Source: Prevotella sp. (GTDB lineage: Bacteria; Bacteroidota; Bacteroidia; Bacteroidales; Bacteroidaceae). From it: a stretch of 42,261 nt of DNA. How positions within the stretch are numbered: the stretch's first letter is position 1; every line of letters starts with the position of its first letter. The position numbers and the translations under genes were made by a program. The notes below the pieces were generated by a model, which did not search any database, was not told the origin of the DNA, and saw only the letters and a program-made list of their open reading frames with translations. Of this stretch, positions 33,391-41,380 are shown one piece after another. The DNA is taken from assembly GCA_017964785.1 (NCBI GenBank), contig JAGCRH010000112.1, forward strand, positions 1-42,261, given 5' to 3'.

Positions 33391-35328
33391 ATGGGAAATC
33401 AGCAGAATTCACCGATATTGGCACTCCAACAACAACGACTACTGCTCCAGATGGAGTACGTTGCCGAGAAAGATGCCTACCGCCAGCAGACCGAGGAGAT
33501 GGGCTTGCAACGGCAGGTGAAACGCGGCGATGCCTGGTGGCCCGTGAAGATGGGCAAAAGTTACTACAACTCGCTGAACCAACTCGTGGTGGAGGTGCAT
33601 CGTCAGGGCGACGAGGAGATAGAGCATAACTTCGAATTCGGGCGACCGGTGGTTTTTTTTAGGAGCCAAGGCGGCCCTATGGAGGGCTTAGGCAATCCTA
33701 GGGGTAACTCAGAAAATCCTAGGATATCCTATTTCCCCTTTACGGGGACGGTCAGTTTCGTCGATGGCGACAGGATGGTGGTGGCAGTGCCGGATAATGG
33801 CCATCTCATCGATGTGCAAGGCGCAGAGAACGTCGGCATCCAACTCTTCTTCGACGAGACCAGTTATAAGATGATGTTCGAGGCCCTCGACAGGGTAATT
33901 AGGGGAAAAGGGCGACTGGGCTACCTGCGCGATCTCTTCTACACGCCGGCGATGAAGGCAGAAACTTTTTCATTTGCCGCCCTCCATTTCCCTTATCTGA
34001 ACCCGACGCAGGAGGATGCCGTCAATAAAGTATTACGGGCGAAGGATGTCGCTATCGTCCACGGTCCCCCAGGCACCGGCAAGACCACGACACTTGTAGA
34101 GGCCATCTACGAGACACTGCGACGGGAGAGTCAGGTGCTGGTCTGTGCACAGAGCAATCTGGCGGTGGATTGGATTTCTGAAAAACTTGTGGATCGTGGT
34201 GTCAACGTGCTCCGTATCGGCAATCCAACCCGCGTCAACGACAAGATGCTCTCCTTCACCTACGAGCGCCGTTTCGAGGCTCACCCTGATTACGACCAAT
34301 TGTGGGCCATCCGCAAAGCCATCCGTGATCTACGCAATCACAGGAAACGGGGTGATGAGAAATACCACCAGAAGATAGAACGCCTGAAGGAACGGGCCAC
34401 CGAACTAGAGTTGCGCATCAATGCCCAACTTTTCGGTGAAGCCCGCGTCATTGCCTGTACACTCGTGGGATCAGCCAACCGTCTGTTGGAAGGTCAGAAG
34501 TTCGGTACCTTATTTATTGATGAAGCCGCCCAGGCTCTTGAAGCAGCCTGTTGGATTCCCATACGAAAAGTGTCAAGAGTGGTATTGGCGGGGGATCACT
34601 GCCAACTGCCACCCACCATCAAGAGTTTTGCCGCCTTAAAAGCAGGTCTCGGCAAGACACTGATGGAGCGTCTCGTGGAAAATCATCCGGAAGCAGTCAC
34701 CCTGTTGAAAGTACAGTACCGTATGAACGAGGAGATCATGCGCTTCTCGTCAGACTGGTTCTACGATAATCAGGTGGAGAGTGCGCCAGAGGTAAAGTAC
34801 CGGAGCATCCTCGACCTCGATATCCCCATGACGTGGATAGACACCAGTCTATTTGATTTGCCAGAAGGGGAAAAGGTGTTGTTTCAAGAGGAGTTCGTCG
34901 GTGAGAGTTTCGGACGCATCAACAAGGCCGAGGCAGAACTGACTTTGTTGGCGTTGGAGAACTATTTCAAGAAGATCGGCAAGGAGCGTATCCTCGACGA
35001 ACGGCTTGATGTCGGAGTCATCTCACCCTATCGTGCTCAGGTGCAGTATCTTCGTCGGCTATTCAAGAAACGAGCGTTCTTCAAGCCCTATCGCAACCTC
35101 ATCAGCGTGAATACCGTCGATGGCTTCCAGGGGCAGGAGCGTGACATCATACTCATCTCTCTCGTCCGCGCCAATGACAAGGGACAGATTGGCTTCCTTC
35201 GTGATCTGCGCCGTATGAATGTTGCCATCACCCGCGCCCGGATGAAGGTCATCATCCTCGGTGATGCCTCCACCCTCACCCGCCATCCCTTCTACAAGAA
35301 ACTCTATGATTATATCGAAGCGTTATAG
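33391..35328 (+). CDS. Superfamily 1B (UPF1/IGHMBP2-like) DNA/RNA helicase
   Basis: 645 residues from the ATG at 33391 (MGNQQNSPIL). Helicase motifs in order: Q-like FPYLNPTQEDAVNKVL, Walker A GPPGTGKTTT (from Gly225), Ia VCAQSNLAVDWISEKL, Walker B LFIDEAAQ (Asp377, Glu378), III VVLAGDHCQLPPTI, IV LLKVQYRMNEEIM, V NTVDGFQGQERDIILISLVR and VI NVAITRARMKVIILGD. DEAA plus the VNTVDGFQGQE motif place it with the UPF1-like group; bacterial members are poorly studied. An N-terminal beta-barrel-like region (about 30-160) and a charged stretch (RNHRKRGDEKYHQKIERLKE, between motifs Ia and II) are typical of the group. It is convergent with ispF, 6 bp apart. The cellular role is unknown. Confidence 0.92.
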   Translation: MGNQQNSPILALQQQRLLLQMEYVAEKDAYRQQTEEMGLQRQVKRGDAWWPVKMGKSYYNSLNQLVVEVHRQGDEEIEHNFEFGRPVVFFRSQGGPMEGLGNPRGNSENPRISYFPFTGTVSFVDGDRMVVAVPDNGHLIDVQGAENVGIQLFFDETSYKMMFEALDRVIRGKGRLGYLRDLFYTPAMKAETFSFAALHFPYLNPTQEDAVNKVLRAKDVAIVHGPPGTGKTTTLVEAIYETLRRESQVLVCAQSNLAVDWISEKLVDRGVNVLRIGNPTRVNDKMLSFTYERRFEAHPDYDQLWAIRKAIRDLRNHRKRGDEKYHQKIERLKERATELELRINAQLFGEARVIACTLVGSANRLLEGQKFGTLFIDEAAQALEAACWIPIRKVSRVVLAGDHCQLPPTIKSFAALKAGLGKTLMERLVENHPEAVTLLKVQYRMNEEIMRFSSDWFYDNQVESAPEVKYRSILDLDIPMTWIDTSLFDLPEGEKVLFQEEFVGESFGRINKAEAELTLLALENYFKKIGKERILDERLDVGVISPYRAQVQYLRRLFKKRAFFKPYRNLISVNTVDGFQGQERDIILISLVRANDKGQIGFLRDLRRMNVAITRARMKVIILGDASTLTRHPFYKKLYDYIEAL

Positions 35329-35334
35329 GAAAAC

Positions 35335-35814
35335 TTAATCTTTCTGGATTAGAACCACGGCGTAGGCGGAGATGCCTTCTTCACGACCCGTGAAGCCCAG
35401 TTTCTCAGTTGTCGTGGCCTTGATGGAAATGTCGTCGGCATCGCAGCCAATGACTTGCGCCATACATTCTTTCATGGCAGGGATGTGGGGATTCATCTTG
35501 GGCCGCTCGGCGCAGATGGTGGCATCGATGTTCACGAGGCGGTAACCCTTGGTGGCGATGAGGTCGATGGTCTTTTTCAGGATGATCTTGCTGTCCATGC
35601 CATCGGTCTCTGCCGCTGTGTCGGGGAAGTGATAGCCGATATCACGCATATTGGCGGCGCCCAACAGGGCATCACAGACAGCATGTAGCAACACGTCGGC
35701 GTCGCTATGACCCAGCAGCCCCTTCGCATGTTCCAACTTGATGCCGCCCATCCATAGGTCGCGGCCTTCTACTAACTGATGGACATCATAGCCCATGCCT
35801 ACACGTATCTTCAT
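35335..35814 (-). CDS. ispF: 2-C-methyl-D-erythritol 2,4-cyclodiphosphate synthase
   Basis: 159 residues, the normal length. Fifth step of the MEP isoprenoid pathway: converts CDP-methylerythritol 2-phosphate to the cyclodiphosphate and CMP. The zinc ligands Asp10 and His12 (GYDVHQL) and His44 (HSDADVLLHA) are present, as are FPDTAAETDGMDS, ERPKMNPHIPAM and the C-terminal ATTTEKLGFTGREEGISA signature. The protein forms a trimer with active sites between subunits. The start overlaps the porV stop by 4 bp, so it is translated with porV. The porU-porV-ispF order links secretion genes to isoprenoid synthesis only by position. Confidence 0.97.
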   Translation of the reverse strand: MKIRVGMGYDVHQLVEGRDLWMGGIKLEHAKGLLGHSDADVLLHAVCDALLGAANMRDIGYHFPDTAAETDGMDSKIILKKTIDLIATKGYRLVNIDATICAERPKMNPHIPAMKECMAQVIGCDADDISIKATTTEKLGFTGREEGISAYAVVLIQKD

Positions 35815-37007
35815 TTCCTGAATAAATCTTTGATGCCATCCATATCGAAGGCAAGAGTGAAACGCAGAGTCTGGTCAAGGGGGTTCGAGCGGGCGGTAGA
35901 GATGACATAGCCCACATCGAGTGAGAAGACATTCATGCGAAAACCGCCACCCACGGTGAAATATTTCAGGTTACCCTTCGACTCGGCCTGATGGTGATAG
36001 CCTGCACGGATGGAGAACTGGTCATGGTAGACATACTCGGCACCGACGCTCCACTGGATCTCATCGAGTTCCTCCTTGAAGCCACCGGGGGCATCGCCAA
36101 AACTTTTGAAGATGCCGCTGATGGCACTCACATCACTGTACTCACGGCGCACGCGATCCTGATAGTCTGTGTTCGACTCTCCCTCCTCCTGGGCCGGCAC
36201 GGTAGGCACCAACAATTTGTTGGCATCGGCGGTGATGGTGAAGCGGTTCCACTCGTCAACGGGTATGAGCAATGAAGCACCGAGACGCATGTTGGCGGGG
36301 ATGAACTGGCTCTCCTCGTCGCCGTAGAAGGATATCTTTGAACCAATGTTCGAGAGGTTCAGGCCGAGGGCCAACTGACACTCGCGGCTACCCAGGTTGA
36401 CATACCTATTGTAATACATCGCCAGGTCGGCGGCGAAGGCTGAGGCGGGCTTGGAGTCCTCAGAGTAGTCGTAGCGCAGGTCGCTGTAAATCCAGCGCAG
36501 GGCGGCGGCCATCGAGAAATGCTCGGAGAGCATCAGTGAGTAGGCCACGTCGAGCGACATCTCGTAGGGCTTCACCGTCATATCGGTCTGGCCGTAATCA
36601 GTAAAGACCTCGCCGAGCGAGAAATAGCGCAGCGAGCCGGAGATGGCGGAGTAGTCACCGATGCGGTAGTAACCTGCCACGTAGGCCAGGTCAATATCGT
36701 TCACCAACTGGCGCAGCCACGGGGTGTAGTTCAATGCGATGCCGGCGCGGGAAATACAAAACGGATACTTGGCGGGGTTCCAGTACTGCGAGTTGACATC
36801 AGGCTCGGTGGCGGCACCCACGTCACCCATACCGGCGGCACGGGCGTCTGGGGCGATGGTCTGCGAGATGACGGCATGCTCCACGGGGTTGAACATCGTC
36901 ACCTTGTCATCGTCCTGAGCAGAAGAAGTGAATAGTGAACCGTGAATAGTGAATAGTGTCACCATCACTCTCAACAGGGTTATCTTCGTTGCTTTCTTCA
37001 TATTCAT
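35811..37007 (-). CDS. porV: Type IX secretion system outer-membrane barrel PorV (LptO)
   Basis: 398 residues. FadL-like outer-membrane beta-barrel that carries cargo from the translocon to the PorU attachment complex. Family landmarks: ISQTIAPDARAAGMGDVGAA after the signal peptide, SQYWNPAKYPF, alternating hydrophobic strands, and a C-terminus ending RFTLAFDMDGIKDLFRK. The gene lies 8 bp after porU, as in Porphyromonas gingivalis. Two starts, 6 bp apart (37007 and 37001), are equally good. The signal-peptide hydrophobic part (VTLFTIHGSLFTSSAQ) is coded by TTCACTA-type heptad repeats at 36926-36960. Confidence 0.93.
   Translation of the reverse strand: MNMKKATKITLLRVMVTLFTIHGSLFTSSAQDDDKVTMFNPVEHAVISQTIAPDARAAGMGDVGAATEPDVNSQYWNPAKYPFCISRAGIALNYTPWLRQLVNDIDLAYVAGYYRIGDYSAISGSLRYFSLGEVFTDYGQTDMTVKPYEMSLDVAYSLMLSEHFSMAAALRWIYSDLRYDYSEDSKPASAFAADLAMYYNRYVNLGSRECQLALGLNLSNIGSKISFYGDEESQFIPANMRLGASLLIPVDEWNRFTITADANKLLVPTVPAQEEGESNTDYQDRVRREYSDVSAISGIFKSFGDAPGGFKEELDEIQWSVGAEYVYHDQFSIRAGYHHQAESKGNLKYFTVGGGFRMNVFSLDVGYVISTARSNPLDQTLRFTLAFDMDGIKDLFRK
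36926..36960 (-). repeat. TTCACTA heptad repeat coding for the PorV signal peptide
   Basis: Read on the plus strand the units are AAGTGAA, TAGTGAA, CCGTGAA, TAGTGAA and a partial TAGTG. On the coding strand this is ACACTA, TTCACTA, TTCACGG, TTCACTA, TTCACTT. Each unit is 7 bp, so five units make most of the coding for TLFTIHGSLFTSS. The same heptamer forms the intergenic array at 10139-10166. Confidence 0.88.
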
Positions 37008-37015
37008 ATCGGGGT

Positions 37016-40000
37016 TTAGTTTGTATTTGTAATCAAGAGTTTCTTGGTCTTCGACGACTGTCCGCTGCCATCGCTGCTGATGGATATCTTGAACAGATAG
37101 ACACCCGTCTGGAGGCGGCGTCCGCCATCCATCGAGAGGTTCCAGTCGAATGTATAAGTGTTGTCGGCAGGCACACCCGACTCAGTGTAGCGCCAGAGTT
37201 GGCGGCCAGCCATGTCGTAAATGTCGAGTTGCACGTGGAGTTCGCAGCCGGCGCGGTCGTGGGTGATGATGAAAGTGGCGCCGCCGGTGGACGCGTCGCG
37301 CACGCATCTCACGCTGATGCACTCGGGCGCGATGTCGCGGGCCACCTCAAAGTCGAGTTCCGCCGTCGATGAGTTATTCAACACGTCCCAAGCGCGGAAG
37401 AGGAGTTTGTGATGGCCATAGTCGAGTTTGGGAATACTAAAGCCTAATGATCCGCTGCGATAATCGCCAAACTCGTAGTTGAAGTAACTGTTCAGGTTAT
37501 AGGTCTTTGTCATGTCGCCGTCGATAATCAACTCCAGGTCGTGTCCGATACTGCTGCCGGAGGCGTTGATGCCGTTGTCGTCGTAGAGTTCTGCCACGAA
37601 GTAGGGTGAGGTATGCACCTTGTTACCATTCTTAAACGACTTGGAGTTCAGATAGCAGTATATGCTCGGACCGATGGAGTCGTTGAGGGCAGCGCTACTG
37701 CCATTGAGGATGAAACTGCTGTTCTCGCCGTGGGCCGTCCTGGTCTTCTCATGGTTAACGGCATAGAGGGTCACCAGACCCGTACCGTCGGTATAACTGA
37801 TATCCTTCGGCACAGCGAAGGTAAAGGTGAAAGCACCATTGCGGATACTGTCAGAGCCGCTGTAAAGAGTCTTCGTACGATCCTTGAAGGTAAAGGGGTC
37901 GTCAGCATCCGACGGATCGTTCAGACGACAAACAACTGTCTCTTCCGCATCTCTGACGGAGGCAGTAATGGTACCATTGAATGTCTCATCGACCACTTGT
38001 CCGTTCACCACATGCCCCGTCATCTTGGCGATGGAGCCTGCGGCTAAACGGACGGTCGATGTCTCGTCAAGAGGCAGGCCGTTGATCTCATCAATAACCA
38101 CTTTTTGCGTCGGGGCGGCCAGCACGAGGGCAGGATCACCCAATAGGGTGTATTGCAGTTTATTGGGCGTAACATCCTTTCGCGACTCCACCAGGTCGCA
38201 CTTGACCAGTCGAGCGGCCTCACCGATGGTGTTGCGCACGCCGTTGGTGGAGCCGAACACATACTGCGAAAAACCGAGATTGATCAATTCGTTATAATTG
38301 GCATAGACGGTACGCGTGGTACCGAAGAAAGCGATGGCACCACCCTTCTTGTTGAGCATGGCTGTCTCGCCGATATTCTCTTCCTGTCCGTCAAAGGCCA
38401 TGATATCGCAGGAGGCCGTTACCCAGAGGGGCAGGCGCAAGGAAGTGGCTTCCTCAAAATCGGCCAGGCGTAGCACGAACTCGTGTGAGATGCCGTAAGA
38501 GATGCCGTGGCCGGAGTAGTTCATCATCAGGGCACCCTCGGCCATCTGACTCTTGATCAGCGTGGAGACGTCAGGGTAGGTATTGCCCGTCGAGGATGAC
38601 TGGCGGGTGTAAGCATCCCAGTAGACCTTCTTGATATTGAGGGCGGGATGGGCGGTCTGCAAGGCGGTGGCCACCTTATCGGCAGTAATCATGTGGGCAT
38701 TGTTGTTGCCGTCGTCACCCATGAACATGAGGGTGTTCTGCCAAGGACCGGCATTCTCGTTGTTGGCATAGCCCACGGTCTTGTCCACTAGCGTCTTTGC
38801 CTCCTCTGTTGTCCTGACGGGAAATCGTCCAACAGCCACATCCGGCTTGCCAAGATAAGAGAGTCTTCCACTACTATTCGACTGCTGGATCTGCTCTTCA
38901 TCGTCAAGCAGACAGAAATAGTCATCACTGACATAGCAGTTGACCTCACTGAACGAGTTCTCGCTCTCGTAGCAGAGCAGGAAGTCGTCGGGATTGCAGT
39001 TCCGCCAGTCGGAGATCAGCATACGGTTATCCCACGCCCCGTCACCAAACAGCAACAGGTAGCGCGGCATGTCAGCCTCGGTCTCTGCCCTGTCATAGAA
39101 CATCTTCAGGTAACGGCGGTAGGCATTGGCATCGGGCGTACCACTCGAGAACTCGTTATAGAGTTCGTCGGCTGGCACAATACCGACGCGCAAGCCGTCC
39201 TTCGTCTCGTGGAGTGTCTTGATACGCTCTGCCTCTGATAGCCACTTCTGTGTGGTGGGAATGATGATGACCATATCCACTGGTGCATCAGCATGATGAT
39301 CCTGGTTCGTGATATGATAGACATATTCGGGTGTCGGTATACTGGCAGAGGCGAGGTCTGGCAGTGCCTTCGGCTGGCGGCTGGTCAGAACCAGATAGTC
39401 CAAACGAACGTTGGCACCCGATGTCTGGGTGATCTTGATGGTATTGGCGCCTGTCTGGATACTATCCAAAGAAAAAGACCAGGTATGATCGGCAGCCTTC
39501 GAGTAGTCATCTACGTAATTAATCGGATCCTTGGTATTCTTCGTCTTCGAGACTACATCCTTGTTCACCACGATCTGTCCCACCTCCTGGTCGTTGACGC
39601 GGACGGTCGCCTCAAAATAGCCATCATAACTCAGTGTCACCGTCAGTGTGCCACTGGTGCCGCCAGACGTTAAGGTATAAGTCTGCGGACTGCCGATGGC
39701 ATAGAGCGTCTTGTCGAAAAGTTTTCTGCCGCCGTGAAACCAGGCATAGTCGTCCACCTCGTAGAGGGAGTGGTAATCATCGACCATCGGATAATAGGCG
39801 GCCTTGAACGCCTCCTCGCTGATGGTCAGCGGCTCCTCGTCGCCGGCATTCGTCAGGAAATAGTAACCGTAGTTGGAATAGTTGTTGCGTATACGGGTCA
39901 TAGCGGAATCAGACTCCCACGTGACGGGACCGACACCATAGAAGAGTTTGCGCCCGCCCACCACGCAGGTCGGCACTTCTTTCAGGTCGTCGGTTGCTAT

Positions 40001-40636
40001 CAGATAGTCGCCAGTCAACTTCTCTGGCTGCAAGGCACCACCATAACCGTAAATCTTCACCTTGGAGATATCAGAGATGCCACAAGTGCGAGCCAGGCTA
40101 CTGGATATCTGGTAGATGCCGCTGGCGGGGATGCGGATCTTCGCCCAGATACCACTTTTAAGCACAGAGTGCTCGGCATAACGTACAGAGTGCGATTCAT
40201 CGGCTCTGGTTCGTGTAGCCGGTGCTGCAAGGCCTCCCCTCGCCTTCCCCTTCACGACCAGTTTGAAACTTACCAACTTCTGATACTTCCCTTCGCGCTT
40301 CACGATTGGACAGAACGAAATATCGAGCACGCCCTGCTTCCGTGCCACACAAAGATTCTGCGTCACCTCGGGCAGGGCCCCAGGCTCTTCGCCACCCAAC
40401 TGCTGATAGCGCCGGATATCGGCCTCTGTCATATCGATGAATTCGGGGTATTCGATGCTGACGGTATAAGTGGAGTCAGCATAGTGGGAACCCAATGGTT
40501 TCTGGTAGGTGTAGGACGGCAGAACGGAGTCAATCCTGACCTCCTGAGCGGTCAAGTTAATAAACCCTTGTGCTTTGCCCTGCAAGCAGAGCAGCAGAAG
40601 AGTCAAGCCTGCTATCAGCCTCCAATTTGTTTTCAC
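37016..40636 (-). CDS. porU: Type IX secretion sortase PorU (gingipain-like C25 peptidase)
   Basis: 1206 residues with a signal peptide (LTLLLLCLQGKAQ). Surface transpeptidase that removes the C-terminal signal of type IX cargo and links it to the anchoring lipopolysaccharide. The C25 caspase-like domain (about 440-800) carries His710 in MMNYSGHGISYG and Cys743 in WVTASCDIMAFD. Their spacing of 33 residues equals that of the RgpB gingipain pair. N-terminal region has VSIEYPEFIDM and a jelly-roll-like domain. An Ig-like domain and a type IX C-terminal domain follow (GVYLFKISISSDG ... KKLLITN). It lies upstream of porV with an 8-bp gap and downstream of the FAH-family gene by 42 bp. Confidence 0.95.
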   Translation of the reverse strand: MKTNWRLIAGLTLLLLCLQGKAQGFINLTAQEVRIDSVLPSYTYQKPLGSHYADSTYTVSIEYPEFIDMTEADIRRYQQLGGEEPGALPEVTQNLCVARKQGVLDISFCPIVKREGKYQKLVSFKLVVKGKARGGLAAPATRTRADESHSVRYAEHSVLKSGIWAKIRIPASGIYQISSSLARTCGISDISKVKIYGYGGALQPEKLTGDYLIATDDLKEVPTCVVGGRKLFYGVGPVTWESDSAMTRIRNNYSNYGYYFLTNAGDEEPLTISEEAFKAAYYPMVDDYHSLYEVDDYAWFHGGRKLFDKTLYAIGSPQTYTLTSGGTSGTLTVTLSYDGYFEATVRVNDQEVGQIVVNKDVVSKTKNTKDPINYVDDYSKAADHTWSFSLDSIQTGANTIKITQTSGANVRLDYLVLTSRQPKALPDLASASIPTPEYVYHITNQDHHADAPVDMVIIIPTTQKWLSEAERIKTLHETKDGLRVGIVPADELYNEFSSGTPDANAYRRYLKMFYDRAETEADMPRYLLLFGDGAWDNRMLISDWRNCNPDDFLLCYESENSFSEVNCYVSDDYFCLLDDEEQIQQSNSSGRLSYLGKPDVAVGRFPVRTTEEAKTLVDKTVGYANNENAGPWQNTLMFMGDDGNNNAHMITADKVATALQTAHPALNIKKVYWDAYTRQSSSTGNTYPDVSTLIKSQMAEGALMMNYSGHGISYGISHEFVLRLADFEEATSLRLPLWVTASCDIMAFDGQEENIGETAMLNKKGGAIAFFGTTRTVYANYNELINLGFSQYVFGSTNGVRNTIGEAARLVKCDLVESRKDVTPNKLQYTLLGDPALVLAAPTQKVVIDEINGLPLDETSTVRLAAGSIAKMTGHVVNGQVVDETFNGTITASVRDAEETVVCRLNDPSDADDPFTFKDRTKTLYSGSDSIRNGAFTFTFAVPKDISYTDGTGLVTLYAVNHEKTRTAHGENSSFILNGSSAALNDSIGPSIYCYLNSKSFKNGNKVHTSPYFVAELYDDNGINASGSSIGHDLELIIDGDMTKTYNLNSYFNYEFGDYRSGSLGFSIPKLDYGHHKLLFRAWDVLNNSSTAELDFEVARDIAPECISVRCVRDASTGGATFIITHDRAGCELHVQLDIYDMAGRQLWRYTESGVPADNTYTFDWNLSMDGGRRLQTGVYLFKISISSDGSGQSSKTKKLLITNTN

Positions 40637-40678
40637 TTCCCTATTATAACGGATAATGCGCCGATTTATTGTGAAAGC

Positions 40679-41296
40679 CTACTTACAATTGAACGCCAAG
40701 ACCTTCCGCGCTTCGAGCCAGCCCTCTAAATGGTCGTCGATATGCACGGGGCCAACACCTGCCGGCGTACCGGTATAGAGTAAGTCACCCGTCTTCAAGG
40801 TAAAGAACTGCGAGATGTAGGCGATAATCTCATCCACCTTATATAACATATCACTGGTACAGCCCTCCTGGACGGTCTTGCCGTTGATGTCCAGATGGAA
40901 GTGGAGACGCTGGATATCCAGGAACTTTTCTTTTGGTACCCACTCGCCGATGGCGGCTGATCCATCAAAGCCCTTGCAAATGGTCCAAGGCTGTCCGGCC
41001 TCGGAGGCTTTCTTCTGCAAGTCACGAGCCGTGAAATCGATACCAAGCGTCACCGCATCGTAATAGCGGTGGGCAAAGCGCTCCGGGATATTCTTCCCCA
41101 AGCGACAGATACGTACCACCACCTCCGTCTCATAGTCGATGCGTCCCAGATGGTCTGGGATAAAGAAAGGCTTCCCCTGATTGAGTATCGCGGAGTCCGC
41201 CTTGGTGAATATCACGGGTTCATCGGGCCGCTTCAGCGTCCCGTGCAACTCCTGGTTATGTGCGGCATAGTTCATGCCGATGGCAAAAATCTTCAT
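40679..41296 (-). CDS. Fumarylacetoacetate hydrolase (FAH) family protein
   Basis: 205 residues from the ATG at 41296 (MKIFAIGMNYAAHNQE); an in-frame start at 41350 lies in the tsf terminator, upstream of the promoter box. The small FAH fold (FAHD1-like) has FTKADSAIL, the metal-binding YETEVVVRI Glu pair followed by Asp in DFTARDLQKKASE, FDGSAAIGEWVPK, and the C-terminal GDLLYTGTPAGVGPV. Such enzymes use a divalent metal to cleave or decarboxylate beta-keto acids such as acylpyruvates or oxaloacetate. The exact substrate is not determined by sequence. It has its own -7 promoter box and probably starts the transcript that continues into porU, porV and ispF. Confidence 0.9.
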   Translation of the reverse strand: MKIFAIGMNYAAHNQELHGTLKRPDEPVIFTKADSAILNQGKPFFIPDHLGRIDYETEVVVRICRLGKNIPERFAHRYYDAVTLGIDFTARDLQKKASEAGQPWTICKGFDGSAAIGEWVPKEKFLDIQRLHFHLDINGKTVQEGCTSDMLYKVDEIIAYISQFFTLKTGDLLYTGTPAGVGPVHIDDHLEGWLEARKVLAFNCK

Positions 41297-41315
41297 ACTG
41301 CTGGAATATTTTCGG

Positions 41316-41323
41316 CAAAGGTA
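41316..41323 (-). promoter_or_regulatory. -7 promoter element of the FAH-family gene
   Basis: The minus strand reads TACCTTTG, a TAnnTTTG match, 20 bp before the ATG at 41296. It lies just beyond the tsf terminator and no TTTG -33 box is clear. It could drive the FAH-porU-porV-ispF group. Confidence 0.6.
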
Positions 41324-41324
41324 C

Positions 41325-41358
41325 GAAAAAAATCGGCACTGCGCAAGCAATGCCGATT
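41325..41358 (-). terminator. Intrinsic terminator of tsf
   Basis: The arms TGCCGATT (41351-41358) and AATCGGCA (41331-41338) form an 8-bp stem that extends by GC pairs in the loop. Read on the minus strand the stem is followed by a run of six Ts (41330-41325). It lies 22 bp after the tsf stop. Confidence 0.85.
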
Positions 41359-41380
41359 CTTTTTATGATAGGGACTAATA

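Noticed and set aside
39734-40729. Long open frame on the plus strand opposite porU (331 codons)
   Set aside because: It runs antisense to a well-recognised gene, with no family motifs or promoter; it is a product of the codon use of porU.
41297-41350. Upstream in-frame start for the FAH gene
   Set aside because: It would place the N-terminus inside the tsf terminator hairpin and upstream of the -7 box; MKIFAIGMNYA is the usual family start.
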